Source: Thalassotalea litorea
GTDB taxonomy: Bacteria; Pseudomonadota; Gammaproteobacteria; Enterobacterales; Alteromonadaceae
DNA: 64,000 nt
Reading direction: 5' to 3'
Assembly: GCF_005843925.1 (NCBI RefSeq)
Contig: NZ_VCBC01000009.1
Location: 1-64,000 of the forward strand
In this document: positions 27,531 to 36,706 of the stretch, one piece after another
Numbering within the stretch: position 1 is the stretch's first letter
How the letters are laid out: every line of letters starts with the position of its first letter
Program-made: the position numbers and the translations under genes
Notes under the pieces: generated by a model
Told to the model about the DNA's origin: nothing
Databases searched by the model: none
What the model saw: only the letters and a program-made list of their open reading frames with translations

Positions 27531-29177
27531 GTGGAACGTGAATCGATGGAATTTGATGTCGTGATTGTGGGGGCTGGCCCGTCCGGTTTATCAACGGCAA
27601 TCAAATTGATGCAACAGGCTCAGGAAAAAGAACAAGAGCTTATGGTGTGCGTGGTTGAAAAAGGCTCGGAAGTAGGAGCTCATATTCTATCTGGCGCAGT
27701 ATTGGAGCCCCGTTCACTGGCGGAGCTTTTTCCAAACTATGAAGAGTTAGGTGCGCCGGTACATACCAAGGTAACTGGCGATGATATCTATTATCTGACA
27801 GGCGCTGAGAAGGGAACGAAGTTACCGGGTTTTGCCACCCCAAAAACCATGCATAACGAAGGCAACTACATTGTTTCCATGGGCAACGTATGCCGTTGGT
27901 TGGCAGAGCAAGCTGAAGCGCTTGGGGTTGAAATTTTTCCCGGTTTCCCTGCACAGCAGGTAATTTATGATGAGGGTAAAGTTGCCGGGGTGATCACTCA
28001 GGATATGGGCCTTGATAGTGATGGTAATCCAAAAGATTCCTATATGCCGGGCATGGAGTTACGAGCCAAATATACGGTATTTGCTGAAGGTTGCCGAGGT
28101 CATCTGGGTAAAGAGCTGATCGCTAAATTTGCCTTGGATGAGGGGAAATCTCCTCAGCATTATGGTATTGGTTTTAAAGAAATTTGGGACATTGACCCTG
28201 ACAAACATCAACAAGGTCTGGTGATTCATAGCGCGGGTTGGCCATTAACGGGGGATACTACCGGTGGTGGGTATTTGTATCATGCCGAGAATAATCAGGT
28301 CTTTGTCGGCTTGATTGTGGATTTAAACTACTCAAATCCGCACTTAAGCCCATTTGATGAATTTCAGCGGATGAAACACCACCCTGTATATAAACAGTAT
28401 CTTCAAGGCGCAAAGCGAGTTTCCTATGGTGCACGAGCGCTGGCCAAAGGTGGATATAATTCACTGGTTAAGATGACGATGCCTGGTGGATTGCTCGTCG
28501 GTTGTGACGCCGGTACGATTAATTATGCCAAAATCAAAGGCAATCACACGGCAATGAAGTCGGGTATCTTGGCCGCGGAAACAATTTTTGACGCGCTGGC
28601 CAGTGGCGATCAAGGTGGTAACGATTTAGTCGACTTTACCCAACGATTTGAGTCCTCTTGGTTGTACGACGAGTTATACAATACTCGCAATTTTGGCCCG
28701 GCGATGCATAAACTCGGGACATTTGCTGGCGGTGCGTACAACACGCTGGATCAAAATGTATTTGCCGGTAAATTGCCGTTTCAATTTAAAGATGAAACTC
28801 GAGATTATGCGCAGTTAAAACTGGCAAGCGAAGCGCCGATGATCCATTACCCGAAACCCGATGGCGAACTAAGTTTTGATAAATTAAGCTCTGTGTTTTT
28901 ATCAAACACTAATCACGAGGAAGAGCAACCGTGTCATTTGAAGCTTAAAGATGCTCTGATCCCGATCACGGTAAACTGGCCTAAATATGGTGAGCCCGCG
29001 CAACGTTATTGCCCGGCTGGTGTTTATGAGGTTGAAGAAAGTGATGAAGGTGCAAAATTTGTGATTAACTCGCAAAACTGCATTCATTGTAAAACCTGTG
29101 ACATCAAAGACCCAAGTCAAAATATTACCTGGGTGACACCGGAAGGTACTGGTGGGCCGAACTACCCGAATATGTAA
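27531..29177 (+). CDS. etfD: Electron transfer flavoprotein-ubiquinone oxidoreductase
   Basis: 548 residues; accepts electrons from reduced ETF and passes them to ubiquinone at the inner membrane. The N-terminal FAD loop is VVIVGAGPSGLS. The C-terminal ferredoxin-like domain binds one 4Fe-4S cluster through RYCPAGVYEV and NCIHCKTCDIKDP. The GTG at 27531 is preferred because homologues begin MERE(x)MEFDVVI and an AGGGGG ribosome site is placed correctly; an ATG lies five codons in. It is divergent from etfBA. Confidence 0.96.
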   Translation: MERESMEFDVVIVGAGPSGLSTAIKLMQQAQEKEQELMVCVVEKGSEVGAHILSGAVLEPRSLAELFPNYEELGAPVHTKVTGDDIYYLTGAEKGTKLPGFATPKTMHNEGNYIVSMGNVCRWLAEQAEALGVEIFPGFPAQQVIYDEGKVAGVITQDMGLDSDGNPKDSYMPGMELRAKYTVFAEGCRGHLGKELIAKFALDEGKSPQHYGIGFKEIWDIDPDKHQQGLVIHSAGWPLTGDTTGGGYLYHAENNQVFVGLIVDLNYSNPHLSPFDEFQRMKHHPVYKQYLQGAKRVSYGARALAKGGYNSLVKMTMPGGLLVGCDAGTINYAKIKGNHTAMKSGILAAETIFDALASGDQGGNDLVDFTQRFESSWLYDELYNTRNFGPAMHKLGTFAGGAYNTLDQNVFAGKLPFQFKDETRDYAQLKLASEAPMIHYPKPDGELSFDKLSSVFLSNTNHEEEQPCHLKLKDALIPITVNWPKYGEPAQRYCPAGVYEVEESDEGAKFVINSQNCIHCKTCDIKDPSQNITWVTPEGTGGPNYPNM

Positions 29178-29183
29178 GGTAAA

Positions 29184-29213
29184 CAAAAAAGGCGCTGTTA
29201 GCGCCTTTTTTTT
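29184..29213 (+). terminator. Terminator after etfD
   Basis: AAAAAAGGCGC-TGTTA-GCGCCTTTTTTTT, immediately after the etfD stop. Confidence 0.92.
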
Positions 29214-29354
29214 ATGGTGACAAAGGGGGATAAAGGTGACAGCTTGAAAGGGATAACTTTTAAGCAGCTGACAACGAATATCTCTGAATTCTGCCTTCTT
29301 AACGCTACAACCTTTAATGCCTTATTTAAAATAAAATGAGGCATTGCTACTGGG

Positions 29355-30008
29355 CTACGGTTGGAGCAAATAGGTTTGCCAGTTACCGTCGATTTTTTCA
29401 AAGCACAATCGATCATGCAGACGGTTCGCCCTACCTTGCCAAAATTCTATATAGTGGGGGACGACACGATATCCCCCCCAAAACTCCGGTAACGGGATAT
29501 CTTTACCGGAAAACTCATCTTCAAGATGCTTTTCGATTTGGTGCAATTCGTCTTTGCTAGCGATTTTTTTACTTTGCTTAGATGCCCAGGCGCCAATCTG
29601 GCTACCTCGACCGCGACTGTGAAAATACGCCTCGGATTCTTCCTTGCTGATTTTCTCTACACGCCCTTCAATGCGCACCTGGCGCTGTAACACCCCCCAG
29701 TGAAATAACAACGCAACTTGGTTATTGCCGGTTAATTCCGCACTTTTGCGACTGCCATAATTGGTAAAAAACACAAACCCTTGGTGATCGAAAGATTTTA
29801 ACAACACCATGCGTGAAGAAGGTTGTCCCTCGGCACTACAGCTACTTACCGACATCGCTTCAGGCAACAATAAACCGGATTTATTGGCGTCTTCGAACCA
29901 GGTGGAAAATAAAGAAATCGGGGATTTATCTTTAGGGATCTCGGCCATGGGGAGCGCGACCCCTTGACCAAATGTGAACAAACAGCGGATTTTTTCTAAA
30001 AATGTCAT
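29355..30008 (-). CDS. pdxH: Pyridoxine/pyridoxamine 5'-phosphate oxidase
   Basis: 217 residues. An FMN enzyme that makes pyridoxal 5'-phosphate, the cofactor used for example by the methionine gamma-lyase in this window. Family signatures are present: SSRMVLLKSFDHQGFVFFTNYGSRK (cofactor-binding), LFHWGVLQRQVRIEG, the SRGRGSQIGAWAS loop, and the terminal RANRLHDR substrate motif. The N-terminus is slightly unusual (TFLEKIRCLFTFGQG). Single gene, convergent with etfD. Confidence 0.95.
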   Translation of the reverse strand: MTFLEKIRCLFTFGQGVALPMAEIPKDKSPISLFSTWFEDANKSGLLLPEAMSVSSCSAEGQPSSRMVLLKSFDHQGFVFFTNYGSRKSAELTGNNQVALLFHWGVLQRQVRIEGRVEKISKEESEAYFHSRGRGSQIGAWASKQSKKIASKDELHQIEKHLEDEFSGKDIPLPEFWGGYRVVPHYIEFWQGRANRLHDRLCFEKIDGNWQTYLLQP

Positions 30009-30157
30009 TGGCTTAGAAGTTCAGTAAATAATCTTATTCTAACAGGTATCTTTTACGATTAAACCTTGATGATGTTTTGTTAAGGTTTACTCATAAGGGG
30101 GAGTTTTCATGATAAAACGCTGCGCTGCCTGATATTGGTTGTTGTTAGGGAGTAAAA

Positions 30158-30301
30158 ATGATTATTGTTTGTTTTAGAACGTTTTTTATAACCTTGTTTT
30201 TTATAATCTATTTGGCAAATATTAAAATCTGTACTGTAATTAAAAGGTCACAAAACAATAATAAACTGAGATCTTTTTGGTTCCCCCTTTATCAATTATG
30301 A
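30158..30301 (+). CDS. Possible 47-residue membrane peptide overlapping ppk2
   Basis: A frame of 47 codons starts ATG at 30158 with a well-placed ribosome site (TTAGGGAG, 5 bases before) and stops TGA at 30299-30301. That stop overlaps the ppk2 ATG at 30298 (ATGA). The product has one hydrophobic segment (about FFITLFFIIYLANIK) and a basic tail. The ppk2 ATG itself has no ribosome site, so coupling to this frame would explain its translation. The region is AT-rich, so chance cannot be excluded; no homologue is recognised. Confidence 0.4.
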   Translation: MIIVCFRTFFITLFFIIYLANIKICTVIKRSQNNNKLRSFWFPLYQL

Positions 30302-31185
30302 AAGTAAACAGTGTTCATTACATTGATACCCCTTATGAAGGTATCAGTGAGGCAGATTATCTAATAGAAAAAAAGCGTCTTCAGGTAGAATTACTGAAGA
30401 TCCAACAGCGCCTTGTTCGTGAGAATCAACGTTTAGCGGTAACGTTCGATGGCAGGGATGCAGCCGGTAAAGGTTCAACCATCAAACGCTTCACTGAATT
30501 TTTGATCCCCAGTTTTTTCAATATTGTCGCCTTAGGCATTCCCACCCCTGCGGAATCTAAGTATTGGTTTCGGCGCTATGAAAAGAACCTGCCAGAGCCC
30601 GGGAATATCGCATTTTTTGATCGTTCCTGGTACAACCGGGCGTTAATCGAACCTGTGATGGGGTATTGCACCGAAGGTCAGTATAAATACTTTATGAAAA
30701 AAGTGCTGGACTGGGAACACAAGCAAATAGACAACGGCCTGTTACTGGTTAAGTTTTACCTTTCGGTTGATGCCGAAACACAATTGTTGCGTTTTGAAGA
30801 CCGATTAAGGAACCCGCTCACTTATTGGAAATTTTCCGATAACGATTTAAAAGCCAGGAAAAAATGGAAGTTATATACAGACTATAAATTACAGATGCTA
30901 GCCAGTACATCGTCGGTGAAATCGCCTTGGGTGATTGTTCAAGGCAACAATAAACGCGAGACTCGCTTAACCTGTATGCTACATTTAGTCAGACTGCTCG
31001 GCGAAGACGATTTTACTCCGATGACAGGAGAGCGGATCGTTAAGAATCAGGAAATCGAAGTCGCCGGTGTGAAATTTAAAGGTTTGAGCTTAAGACAAAT
31101 CGCTGTACTTGAAGACCTGCAGGACAAAGCAGATAACTTCCCGCCTGCTAAATTGGAAAAGGTTCAAACCAGCAACACTGAGTAG
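30298..31185 (+). CDS. ppk2: Polyphosphate kinase 2 family protein
   Basis: 295 residues. Transfers phosphate between polyphosphate and nucleotides. P-loop FDGRDAAGKGSTIKRF (about 50-65), Walker B-like AFFDRSWYNRA, and the lid segment WKFSDNDLKARKKWKLY are all visible, as in class I PPK2 (one domain). Direction (NDP or NMP phosphorylation) cannot be decided from sequence. The start is taken at ATG 30298; a TTG at 30277 is in frame but no better supported. The Nudix hydrolase gene starts 5 bases after its stop, so the two form an operon concerned with nucleotide or polyphosphate turnover. Confidence 0.92.
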   Translation: MKVNSVHYIDTPYEGISEADYLIEKKRLQVELLKIQQRLVRENQRLAVTFDGRDAAGKGSTIKRFTEFLIPSFFNIVALGIPTPAESKYWFRRYEKNLPEPGNIAFFDRSWYNRALIEPVMGYCTEGQYKYFMKKVLDWEHKQIDNGLLLVKFYLSVDAETQLLRFEDRLRNPLTYWKFSDNDLKARKKWKLYTDYKLQMLASTSSVKSPWVIVQGNNKRETRLTCMLHLVRLLGEDDFTPMTGERIVKNQEIEVAGVKFKGLSLRQIAVLEDLQDKADNFPPAKLEKVQTSNTE

Positions 31186-31190
31186 CGATT

Positions 31191-31670
31191 ATGACGTCAG
31201 AAACGAAAAAAGCGACTTTGAAAGATACCCTCGGATTGCCAACCATTGCTTCTGCCGGAGGTCTGGTTTACAACGATTCCCATCATATATTATTAATGTT
31301 CAAACGCGGAAAATGGGATATGCCTAAAGGCCGTATTGAAGAAAATCAAGCGGTTGAGATAACCGCGTTACGGGAAGTGAATGAAGAAACCGGCTTGGAT
31401 ATCAATAAGTTAGAAATCACCGGTAAGCTGGTTTCTACCTGGCACACAACCCGGCATGGGAATACCAAGTACTTAAAGAAAACTCACTGGTTTTTGATGA
31501 AATACAGCGGTGATGATGATAAGACTGACCCGCAAATCGAAGAAGGCATTATTGAATGTCGGTGGGTGCATTTAAGTGATTTACCGGAATATCGAGAATT
31601 GTTAACCGCGAGGGTGAACTATGTGGTCGATTTCTGGCATCAAAATATGGCCTATACACCCAGAAAGTAA
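31191..31670 (+). CDS. Nudix hydrolase
   Basis: 159 residues. The Nudix box is complete: GRIEENQAVEITALREVNEE followed by TGL, matching G-x5-E-x7-REUxEExGU. A hydrophobic beta-strand precedes it (SAGGLVYNDSHHILLMF). The MPKGR segment and the LKKTHWFLMKY strand recall the branch that hydrolyses diadenosine polyphosphates or diphosphoinositol polyphosphates. Pairing with PPK2 suggests cleanup of nucleoside polyphosphates. It ends at a strong bidirectional terminator. Confidence 0.9.
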   Translation: MTSETKKATLKDTLGLPTIASAGGLVYNDSHHILLMFKRGKWDMPKGRIEENQAVEITALREVNEETGLDINKLEITGKLVSTWHTTRHGNTKYLKKTHWFLMKYSGDDDKTDPQIEEGIIECRWVHLSDLPEYRELLTARVNYVVDFWHQNMAYTPRK

Positions 31671-31678
31671 ACGATTGC

Positions 31679-31716
31679 AGCGCCAAGATTATCGTCGCGA
31701 TAATCTGGCGCTTTTT
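31679..31716. terminator. Bidirectional terminator between nudix and scoB
   Basis: AGCGCCAAGATTATCG pairs with CGATAATCTGGCGCT with one bulged base, followed by TTTTT on the plus strand. It ends 4 bases before the scoB stop and probably serves both convergent units. Confidence 0.88.
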
Positions 31717-31719
31717 GAT

Positions 31720-32379
31720 TTAAGAAAATGTCATTTCCGGCACATCGTCGCTTATCACAAGCTCTCCATCGGTCAGTGCTTGGATCTCCTCAACGCTAAC
31801 ACCCGGTGCACGTTCTAATAGATAAAACTTGCCATCTTTAATCTCGATAAACGCGAGATCGGTCAGCACTTTTTTAATACAACCTTTGCCGGTAAGTGGC
31901 AAAGTACACTGTTTTAACAGCTTAGATTGACCATGTTTTGAGGCATGGGTCATGGTAACTATGATATTGTCTGCGCCAGCAACCAAGTCCATGGCACCGC
32001 CCATTCCTTTGATTAACTTACCCGGGATCATGTAAGAAGCGATATTGCCTTCAACATCAACCTCAAAAGCGCCCAATACCGTGAGATCCACATGACCGCC
32101 ACGGATCATTGCGAACGATTCGGCACTGTCAAATAACGATGCGCCTTTAACCATAGTCACCGTTTGTTTGCCGGCATTAATTAAATCGGCGTCCAGCGAC
32201 TCTTCGGTAGGGAAGGCGCCCATGCCAAGTAAACCGTTCTCCGATTGCAACATAACGTCCATCCCTGGAGGAATGTAATTAGCCACAAGGGTTGGGATGC
32301 CAATCCCCAAATTAACGTAATATCCGTCTTGTAATTCCTGAGCCACACGCATGGCCAGTTGTTCTCTTGATAATGCCAT
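31720..32379 (-). CDS. scoB: 3-oxoacid CoA-transferase, subunit B
   Basis: 219 residues. Together with ScoA transfers CoA from succinyl-CoA to acetoacetate, the last activation step of ketone-body use. The catalytic Glu lies in the SENGLLGMGAF segment. The N-terminus YYVNLGIGIPTLVANYIPPG is typical. It is the last gene of a five-gene minus-strand operon (permease, hydrolase, dehydrogenase, ScoA, ScoB) and is 8 bases after scoA. Confidence 0.94.
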   Translation of the reverse strand: MALSREQLAMRVAQELQDGYYVNLGIGIPTLVANYIPPGMDVMLQSENGLLGMGAFPTEESLDADLINAGKQTVTMVKGASLFDSAESFAMIRGGHVDLTVLGAFEVDVEGNIASYMIPGKLIKGMGGAMDLVAGADNIIVTMTHASKHGQSKLLKQCTLPLTGKGCIKKVLTDLAFIEIKDGKFYLLERAPGVSVEEIQALTDGELVISDDVPEMTFS

Positions 32380-32387
32380 GTAACCTC

Positions 32388-33089
32388 CTAGCCTTGAGAA
32401 AGAGTGCGTTGTTCGATACGTTTTTCAAAGGTACCTTGAATCAGGCGATCGACATAGATCCCCGGGGTGTGGATTTGATCAGGATCTAGGCTTCCGAGCG
32501 GGACAATTTCTTCCACTTCAACGACAGTGATTTTCCCAGCAGTTGCTGCCAGTGGATTAAAATTGCGGGCGGTTTTTCGAAAAATCAGATTGCCGTATGG
32601 GTCGGCTTTATAGGCTTTTACGATGGCAAAATCACCGCGTATGCTCTCTTCGAGTATATATTTTCGGCCACCAAATTCGCGTACTTCTTTACCTTCCCCC
32701 ACTGGGGTGCCGTAACCGGTTGCGGTAAAAAAGGCGGGGATGCCCGCGCCACCGGCACGCATTTTCTCGGCCAGCGTTCCCTGAGGCGTTAATTCAACTT
32801 GCAATTCGCCATTCATCATTTGCCTTTCAAATTCGGCGTTTTCGCCAACGTAAGAGGCGACTATTTTTTTGATTTGGCGCTCGCCTAACAGCAATCCTAA
32901 ACCAAAGTCATCAACACCACAGTTATTAGATACCAGGGTCAGCCCTTTGGTCTTTTGTCGTTGAATTTCTTTAATTAGGTTTTCTGGAATACCGCACAGA
33001 CCAAAGCCGCCGGCAATCACCGTCATATTATCGGTAAGTCCTGCTAGCGCTTCTTCGTAGCTACCAACCACTTTGTTAAATCCTGACAT
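32388..33089 (-). CDS. scoA: 3-oxoacid CoA-transferase, subunit A
   Basis: 233 residues. Contains the CoA-transferase family I motif near the N-terminus ([17 protein letters not shown]) and the [17 protein letters not shown] segment of the A subunit. Partner of ScoB. Spaced 25 bases from hbdH upstream, with a ribosome site, so it is co-transcribed. Confidence 0.94.
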   Translation of the reverse strand: MSGFNKVVGSYEEALAGLTDNMTVIAGGFGLCGIPENLIKEIQRQKTKGLTLVSNNCGVDDFGLGLLLGERQIKKIVASYVGENAEFERQMMNGELQVELTPQGTLAEKMRAGGAGIPAFFTATGYGTPVGEGKEVREFGGRKYILEESIRGDFAIVKAYKADPYGNLIFRKTARNFNPLAATAGKITVVEVEEIVPLGSLDPDQIHTPGIYVDRLIQGTFEKRIEQRTLSQG

Positions 33090-33114
33090 ACTTACTCCTG
33101 TATTTGAAAACGGA

Positions 33115-33882
33115 CTATTTAACCGTCCAACCGCCGTCGAGTACTAACGCTTGACCTGTCATGTTGCATGCGTGGCTGGACGCAAGAAACTCAACGGTAT
33201 GGGCAATTTCTTCAATGTCGATAAATGATTTTTTCGGCATAGGCTCAAGCATGATTTTGTCGACGACTTCAGCTTCACTCATACCGTGTTGTTTCGCCTG
33301 ATCGGCAATTTGTTGTTCTACCAAAGCGGTTTTAACATAGGCAGGGCAAATGGTATTGATGGTGATATCCGTATCTGCGGTTTCTAAAGCAATGACTTTG
33401 GAAAAACCTAATAAGCCATGTTTAGCCGAGACATAAGCCGATTTAAATGGCGACGCGACAAGACCATGAATCGACCCGATATTGATAATTCGCCCAAACC
33501 CCTTGGCGCGCATTTTTGGTAACATCCGCTGGCAGGTCCTGGCCGGCCCCACCAATAAAATATCCAGTATTAATTGCCATTTATCCATTGGAAAGTCTTC
33601 TAAACGAGAGACATGCTGAATGCCGGCATTATTGACTAGCACATCGATATCAATATTCTCGATATTCGCCATCAAACGCTCCAAGTCGTCGATGCTAGTG
33701 ACATCTAAAGGGTAGCCGCAAGCGTTTAGTCCCTCTTTGGCAAGCTTGGCCAAAGCATCATCGACTCGCGCTTGATTGATATCGGTAATAATAATGTGAT
33801 GGCCTTTTTGCGCCATGGCTTTGGCAACGCCAAAGCCGATACCACTGGCGGCGCCCGTGATCAACATGGTTTGTACTGTCAT
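33115..33882 (-). CDS. hbdH: D-3-hydroxybutyrate dehydrogenase (short-chain dehydrogenase)
   Basis: 255 residues. Oxidises (R)-3-hydroxybutyrate to acetoacetate with NAD+. SDR signatures: [14 protein letters not shown] (cofactor loop), NNAGIQHV, active-site Ser in [12 protein letters not shown] and Tyr/Lys in YVSAKHG. The substrate assignment rests on strong resemblance to bacterial HBDH ([14 protein letters not shown]) and on the adjacent CoA-transferase genes that consume acetoacetate. The upstream hydrolase gene ends 3 bases before it. Confidence 0.93.
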   Translation of the reverse strand: MTVQTMLITGAASGIGFGVAKAMAQKGHHIIITDINQARVDDALAKLAKEGLNACGYPLDVTSIDDLERLMANIENIDIDVLVNNAGIQHVSRLEDFPMDKWQLILDILLVGPARTCQRMLPKMRAKGFGRIINIGSIHGLVASPFKSAYVSAKHGLLGFSKVIALETADTDITINTICPAYVKTALVEQQIADQAKQHGMSEAEVVDKIMLEPMPKKSFIDIEEIAHTVEFLASSHACNMTGQALVLDGGWTVK

Positions 33883-33885
33883 AGT

Positions 33886-35049
33886 TTACTGCTCCAGAAA
33901 TGCACTCAATTCATTGGCTTTACTTTGGATTGAAAATATCCCGTCCAGGTGTCCCCATTTGCCTTCGATTTCATCATATTGTGAGCCTTCGCCGATGAGT
34001 TCATGGGCCTTTTGGGCCATGGCCGGGTAAAGCAATAAGTCATTGCTGGCAGGCAAAAACAGGGTTTTGGCTTTGACGTTTTGTAATGCACTGGCAAGAT
34101 CATTGCCGTAACCGGCGATAAAGGTCTGGTTGGCTCGAACCAGATACAAAATATGATTGGCATCGATGAGTTTGGTGCGCTTTTCTGCGGCACCATATAG
34201 CCAGTCAACAACCGGATAATTGGCATTGATATCCATCAACGGCGCTTTTTCTAACGGGTTGTGGTTTGGATTAGACGCATTAAAAATCGCCGGGTGCATG
34301 GCTTCTTGCGTAATTAGCGCTAATGATTGCGTCAATCCGGTTATCGGTTTGTCACCGTCATAATAGTTACCCTGTTGCCAGTTTGGATCCTGTTTAATCG
34401 GGTAGGCCCATTTTTCTAATGCGGCGACTAACCAGGCATCGGCTTGTGCGGTGCCAATGACCGACACCATGCGCTCAACCATATCTGGATACGCGACCGC
34501 CCAGTCAATAGCCTGCATCGACCCCATGGATGGTCCGACGACGGCATGCAGCTTTTTGATACCAAGGCTGTCTAATAACGCTTTTTGGACATTCACAAAA
34601 TCGCGAATGGTTACTACCGGAAACGTTAACCCAAACGGTTTTTGAGTACGTGGATTGATGGTTGCCGGACCTGTGGTAATGACATTTGGATCATAAGCAC
34701 TGGCATTCACCAATGTATCTGAACTGATCACATAGTATTTATCCGTATCAATCGCTTTGCCGGGTCCAATAATGGCATCCCAATAACCCGGTAATGGGTC
34801 GGTTTCGGCATATTTTCCCGCGGCATGGCTATTGCCAGTAAAATAGTGTGTGATCAGGATCACATTGGATTTATCATCATTTAACTGACCATAGGCTTCC
34901 CAGCCAATATTGACCGTGTCGATAGTAGAACCATTAAACGTTTTAAAATTATTAACGGTAAATTGCTGTTTGTTTACCAGCATTGTCTCGGCAAACGCCG
35001 AACTGACTAGCAAAGACACAGATAACAGCAGTATTTTTATCATATTCAT
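33886..35049 (-). CDS. Exported alpha/beta hydrolase of the MetX-like (homoserine O-acetyltransferase) fold
   Basis: 387 residues. A cleavable signal peptide is visible (IKILLLSVSLLVSSAFAET, cleavage after AFA). The fold is that of MetX: the nucleophile Ser in VVGPSMGSMQAIDWA, Asp in PASNDLLLYP and His in EGKWGHLDGIF. MetX acts in the cytosol in methionine synthesis, so an exported copy inside a 3-hydroxybutyrate operon is unlikely to be MetX. Hydrolysis of hydroxybutyrate esters or oligomers in the periplasm is a reasonable inference but unproven. It is 3 bases from hbdH and about 50 from the permease gene. Confidence 0.8.
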   Translation of the reverse strand: MNMIKILLLSVSLLVSSAFAETMLVNKQQFTVNNFKTFNGSTIDTVNIGWEAYGQLNDDKSNVILITHYFTGNSHAAGKYAETDPLPGYWDAIIGPGKAIDTDKYYVISSDTLVNASAYDPNVITTGPATINPRTQKPFGLTFPVVTIRDFVNVQKALLDSLGIKKLHAVVGPSMGSMQAIDWAVAYPDMVERMVSVIGTAQADAWLVAALEKWAYPIKQDPNWQQGNYYDGDKPITGLTQSLALITQEAMHPAIFNASNPNHNPLEKAPLMDINANYPVVDWLYGAAEKRTKLIDANHILYLVRANQTFIAGYGNDLASALQNVKAKTLFLPASNDLLLYPAMAQKAHELIGEGSQYDEIEGKWGHLDGIFSIQSKANELSAFLEQ

Positions 35050-35103
35050 TCTTGTTACCTTCTTATTCTTCGTTTCTTATTAATAACTTAGGTTATTCAT
35101 AGT

Positions 35104-36399
35104 TTAGAACAGAATAAATAAGCCGATGGCAATTGCCAAACCAATTAAGGGGACAACACCTGTCATGGCAAACATTGACCAGTAGGCACTGGCATGGGTT
35201 TCCTTACAGATTGCACGAATCGTCGTTACCACGTATCCATTGTGGGGCAGGGTATCGAGTGCACCGGAGCTAATTGCAACGACGCGGTGTAACTCTTCCG
35301 GATTCACCCCCTGATCGATGTAATGGGGTGCCAGTAATGGCAAAGCAATCGCCTGACCGCCAGATGCCGAACCGGTTAAACCGGCGATGACACTCACCGC
35401 AACTGCAGCACCGATAAGTTCGTTGCCCGGTATTTGCGTCATGATATCTACCGCAACGTTGAATGCATCGGTAGATTTCGCTACCGCACCAAAGCCAACA
35501 ACAGCCGCGGTATTACCGATTGCAATCAAGGCGCCAGTCGTGCCTTCCGTGATGGCATTGCTGATATTGTGAAAGTGTTTTGAGTTGATGATCATAATAC
35601 TGATGACGCCGCCACCTAATGCCAGGATCAAAGCGTTATGACCAAACATATCATGGAAAGTAAAGGATAAAGCTAACACCACTAACAGTGGTATTACACC
35701 CGTTATTGGGTGTGGGTAGTCACGTTCAGGAATATGCGGATCGTCGTCACGATCTTCAAATTTTTCGCCATTGGCGACGGCTTTGGCAATCATCCGCTTT
35801 AACCACCAATAACCGAAAAAGGCCATGAAAATTGCCACGACTATGCTTACTTCCCAACCAGCATAAGGCGATGTGCCGAGGTATTTGATCGGGATCCAGT
35901 TTTGGATTTCGGGTGATCCGGCGGAGGTCATGGTAAAGGTCACAGAGCCAAAAGCTAAAGCTGCAGGGATAAACCGTCTGGGTAAATTTGCGTCTTTAAA
36001 CAGGCTCAATGCCATTGGATAGACAGAGAATGCGACGACAAACAAATTGACGCCACCATAAGTTAAAATGGCACAGGCGGCGACAACCGCAAATACCGCT
36101 TTTTTCATCCCAAGTCGGTCAACAATCCAGCGAGCAACACTGTCTGCCGCCCCGGTATCTTCCATAAACTTGCCAAATAATGAACCAAGCAAGAACATAA
36201 AAAACCAGGAGGCGATAAAGCTGGTAAAGCCTGACATATAAGTGGCGACGAAATATTCGTCGCCGGTGAGAATGGCCATTTGGTTCGATACGGCAACGAT
36301 TAGTGCACACAAAGGGGCACTAATAAAGAGGTTCATTCCTCGCATGGTCAGAACTATTAGTAAAACTAATCCGCCGACCAAACCCAGCATACTTAACAT
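35104..36399 (-). CDS. GntP-family permease, likely 3-hydroxybutyrate transporter
   Basis: 431 residues with about 12 hydrophobic segments. The GntP family imports gluconate, hydroxybutyrate and similar hydroxy acids by proton symport. Family-typical stretches include GLTGSASGGQAIALPLLAPHYI and SSGALDTLPHNGYVVTTI. The C-terminal SGALDTLPH motif and the downstream hbdH and scoAB genes favour D-3-hydroxybutyrate as substrate. First gene of the operon; the divergent spacer to the TonB receptor (36400-36706) holds its promoter. Confidence 0.9.
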   Translation of the reverse strand: MLSMLGLVGGLVLLIVLTMRGMNLFISAPLCALIVAVSNQMAILTGDEYFVATYMSGFTSFIASWFFMFLLGSLFGKFMEDTGAADSVARWIVDRLGMKKAVFAVVAACAILTYGGVNLFVVAFSVYPMALSLFKDANLPRRFIPAALAFGSVTFTMTSAGSPEIQNWIPIKYLGTSPYAGWEVSIVVAIFMAFFGYWWLKRMIAKAVANGEKFEDRDDDPHIPERDYPHPITGVIPLLVVLALSFTFHDMFGHNALILALGGGVISIMIINSKHFHNISNAITEGTTGALIAIGNTAAVVGFGAVAKSTDAFNVAVDIMTQIPGNELIGAAVAVSVIAGLTGSASGGQAIALPLLAPHYIDQGVNPEELHRVVAISSGALDTLPHNGYVVTTIRAICKETHASAYWSMFAMTGVVPLIGLAIAIGLFILF

Positions 36400-36706
36400 A
36401 GGTATTTCCTGAATTGGTGATAATTATTATTGTTGTTTTGATTGAAATAAACTGAGCTGCCAGGGGCGCAAGCTGCGAATTACTGTTCGCAGTCAATTGC
36501 AACCCCGTGGTAAATTGTGCGTCAGAATCAACACCTTGGGTATAGTACTTAAGTATGAGTTACTTTCTTTTCGTGATCGGCTAGATTGTGTTTTGATTGA
36601 ATTAAATTACTGCAAACCAGATGATTAGTGTCAGCCACAATGGATGATGCCAAATCAAAAGATATTAAACATAACAAGAATAATTCCAAAATTAATTGGG
36701 GGAGAT
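36400..36706. other. Divergent promoter region between the permease and TonB receptor genes
   Basis: 307 bp without a gene. It holds a perfect 10-bp palindrome TACTTAAGTA at 36546-36555, roughly in the middle, which is a candidate site for the LuxR-type regulator encoded at 39129. The TonB receptor has a strong ribosome site (GGGGGAG) ending 3 bases before its start. Confidence 0.35.
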
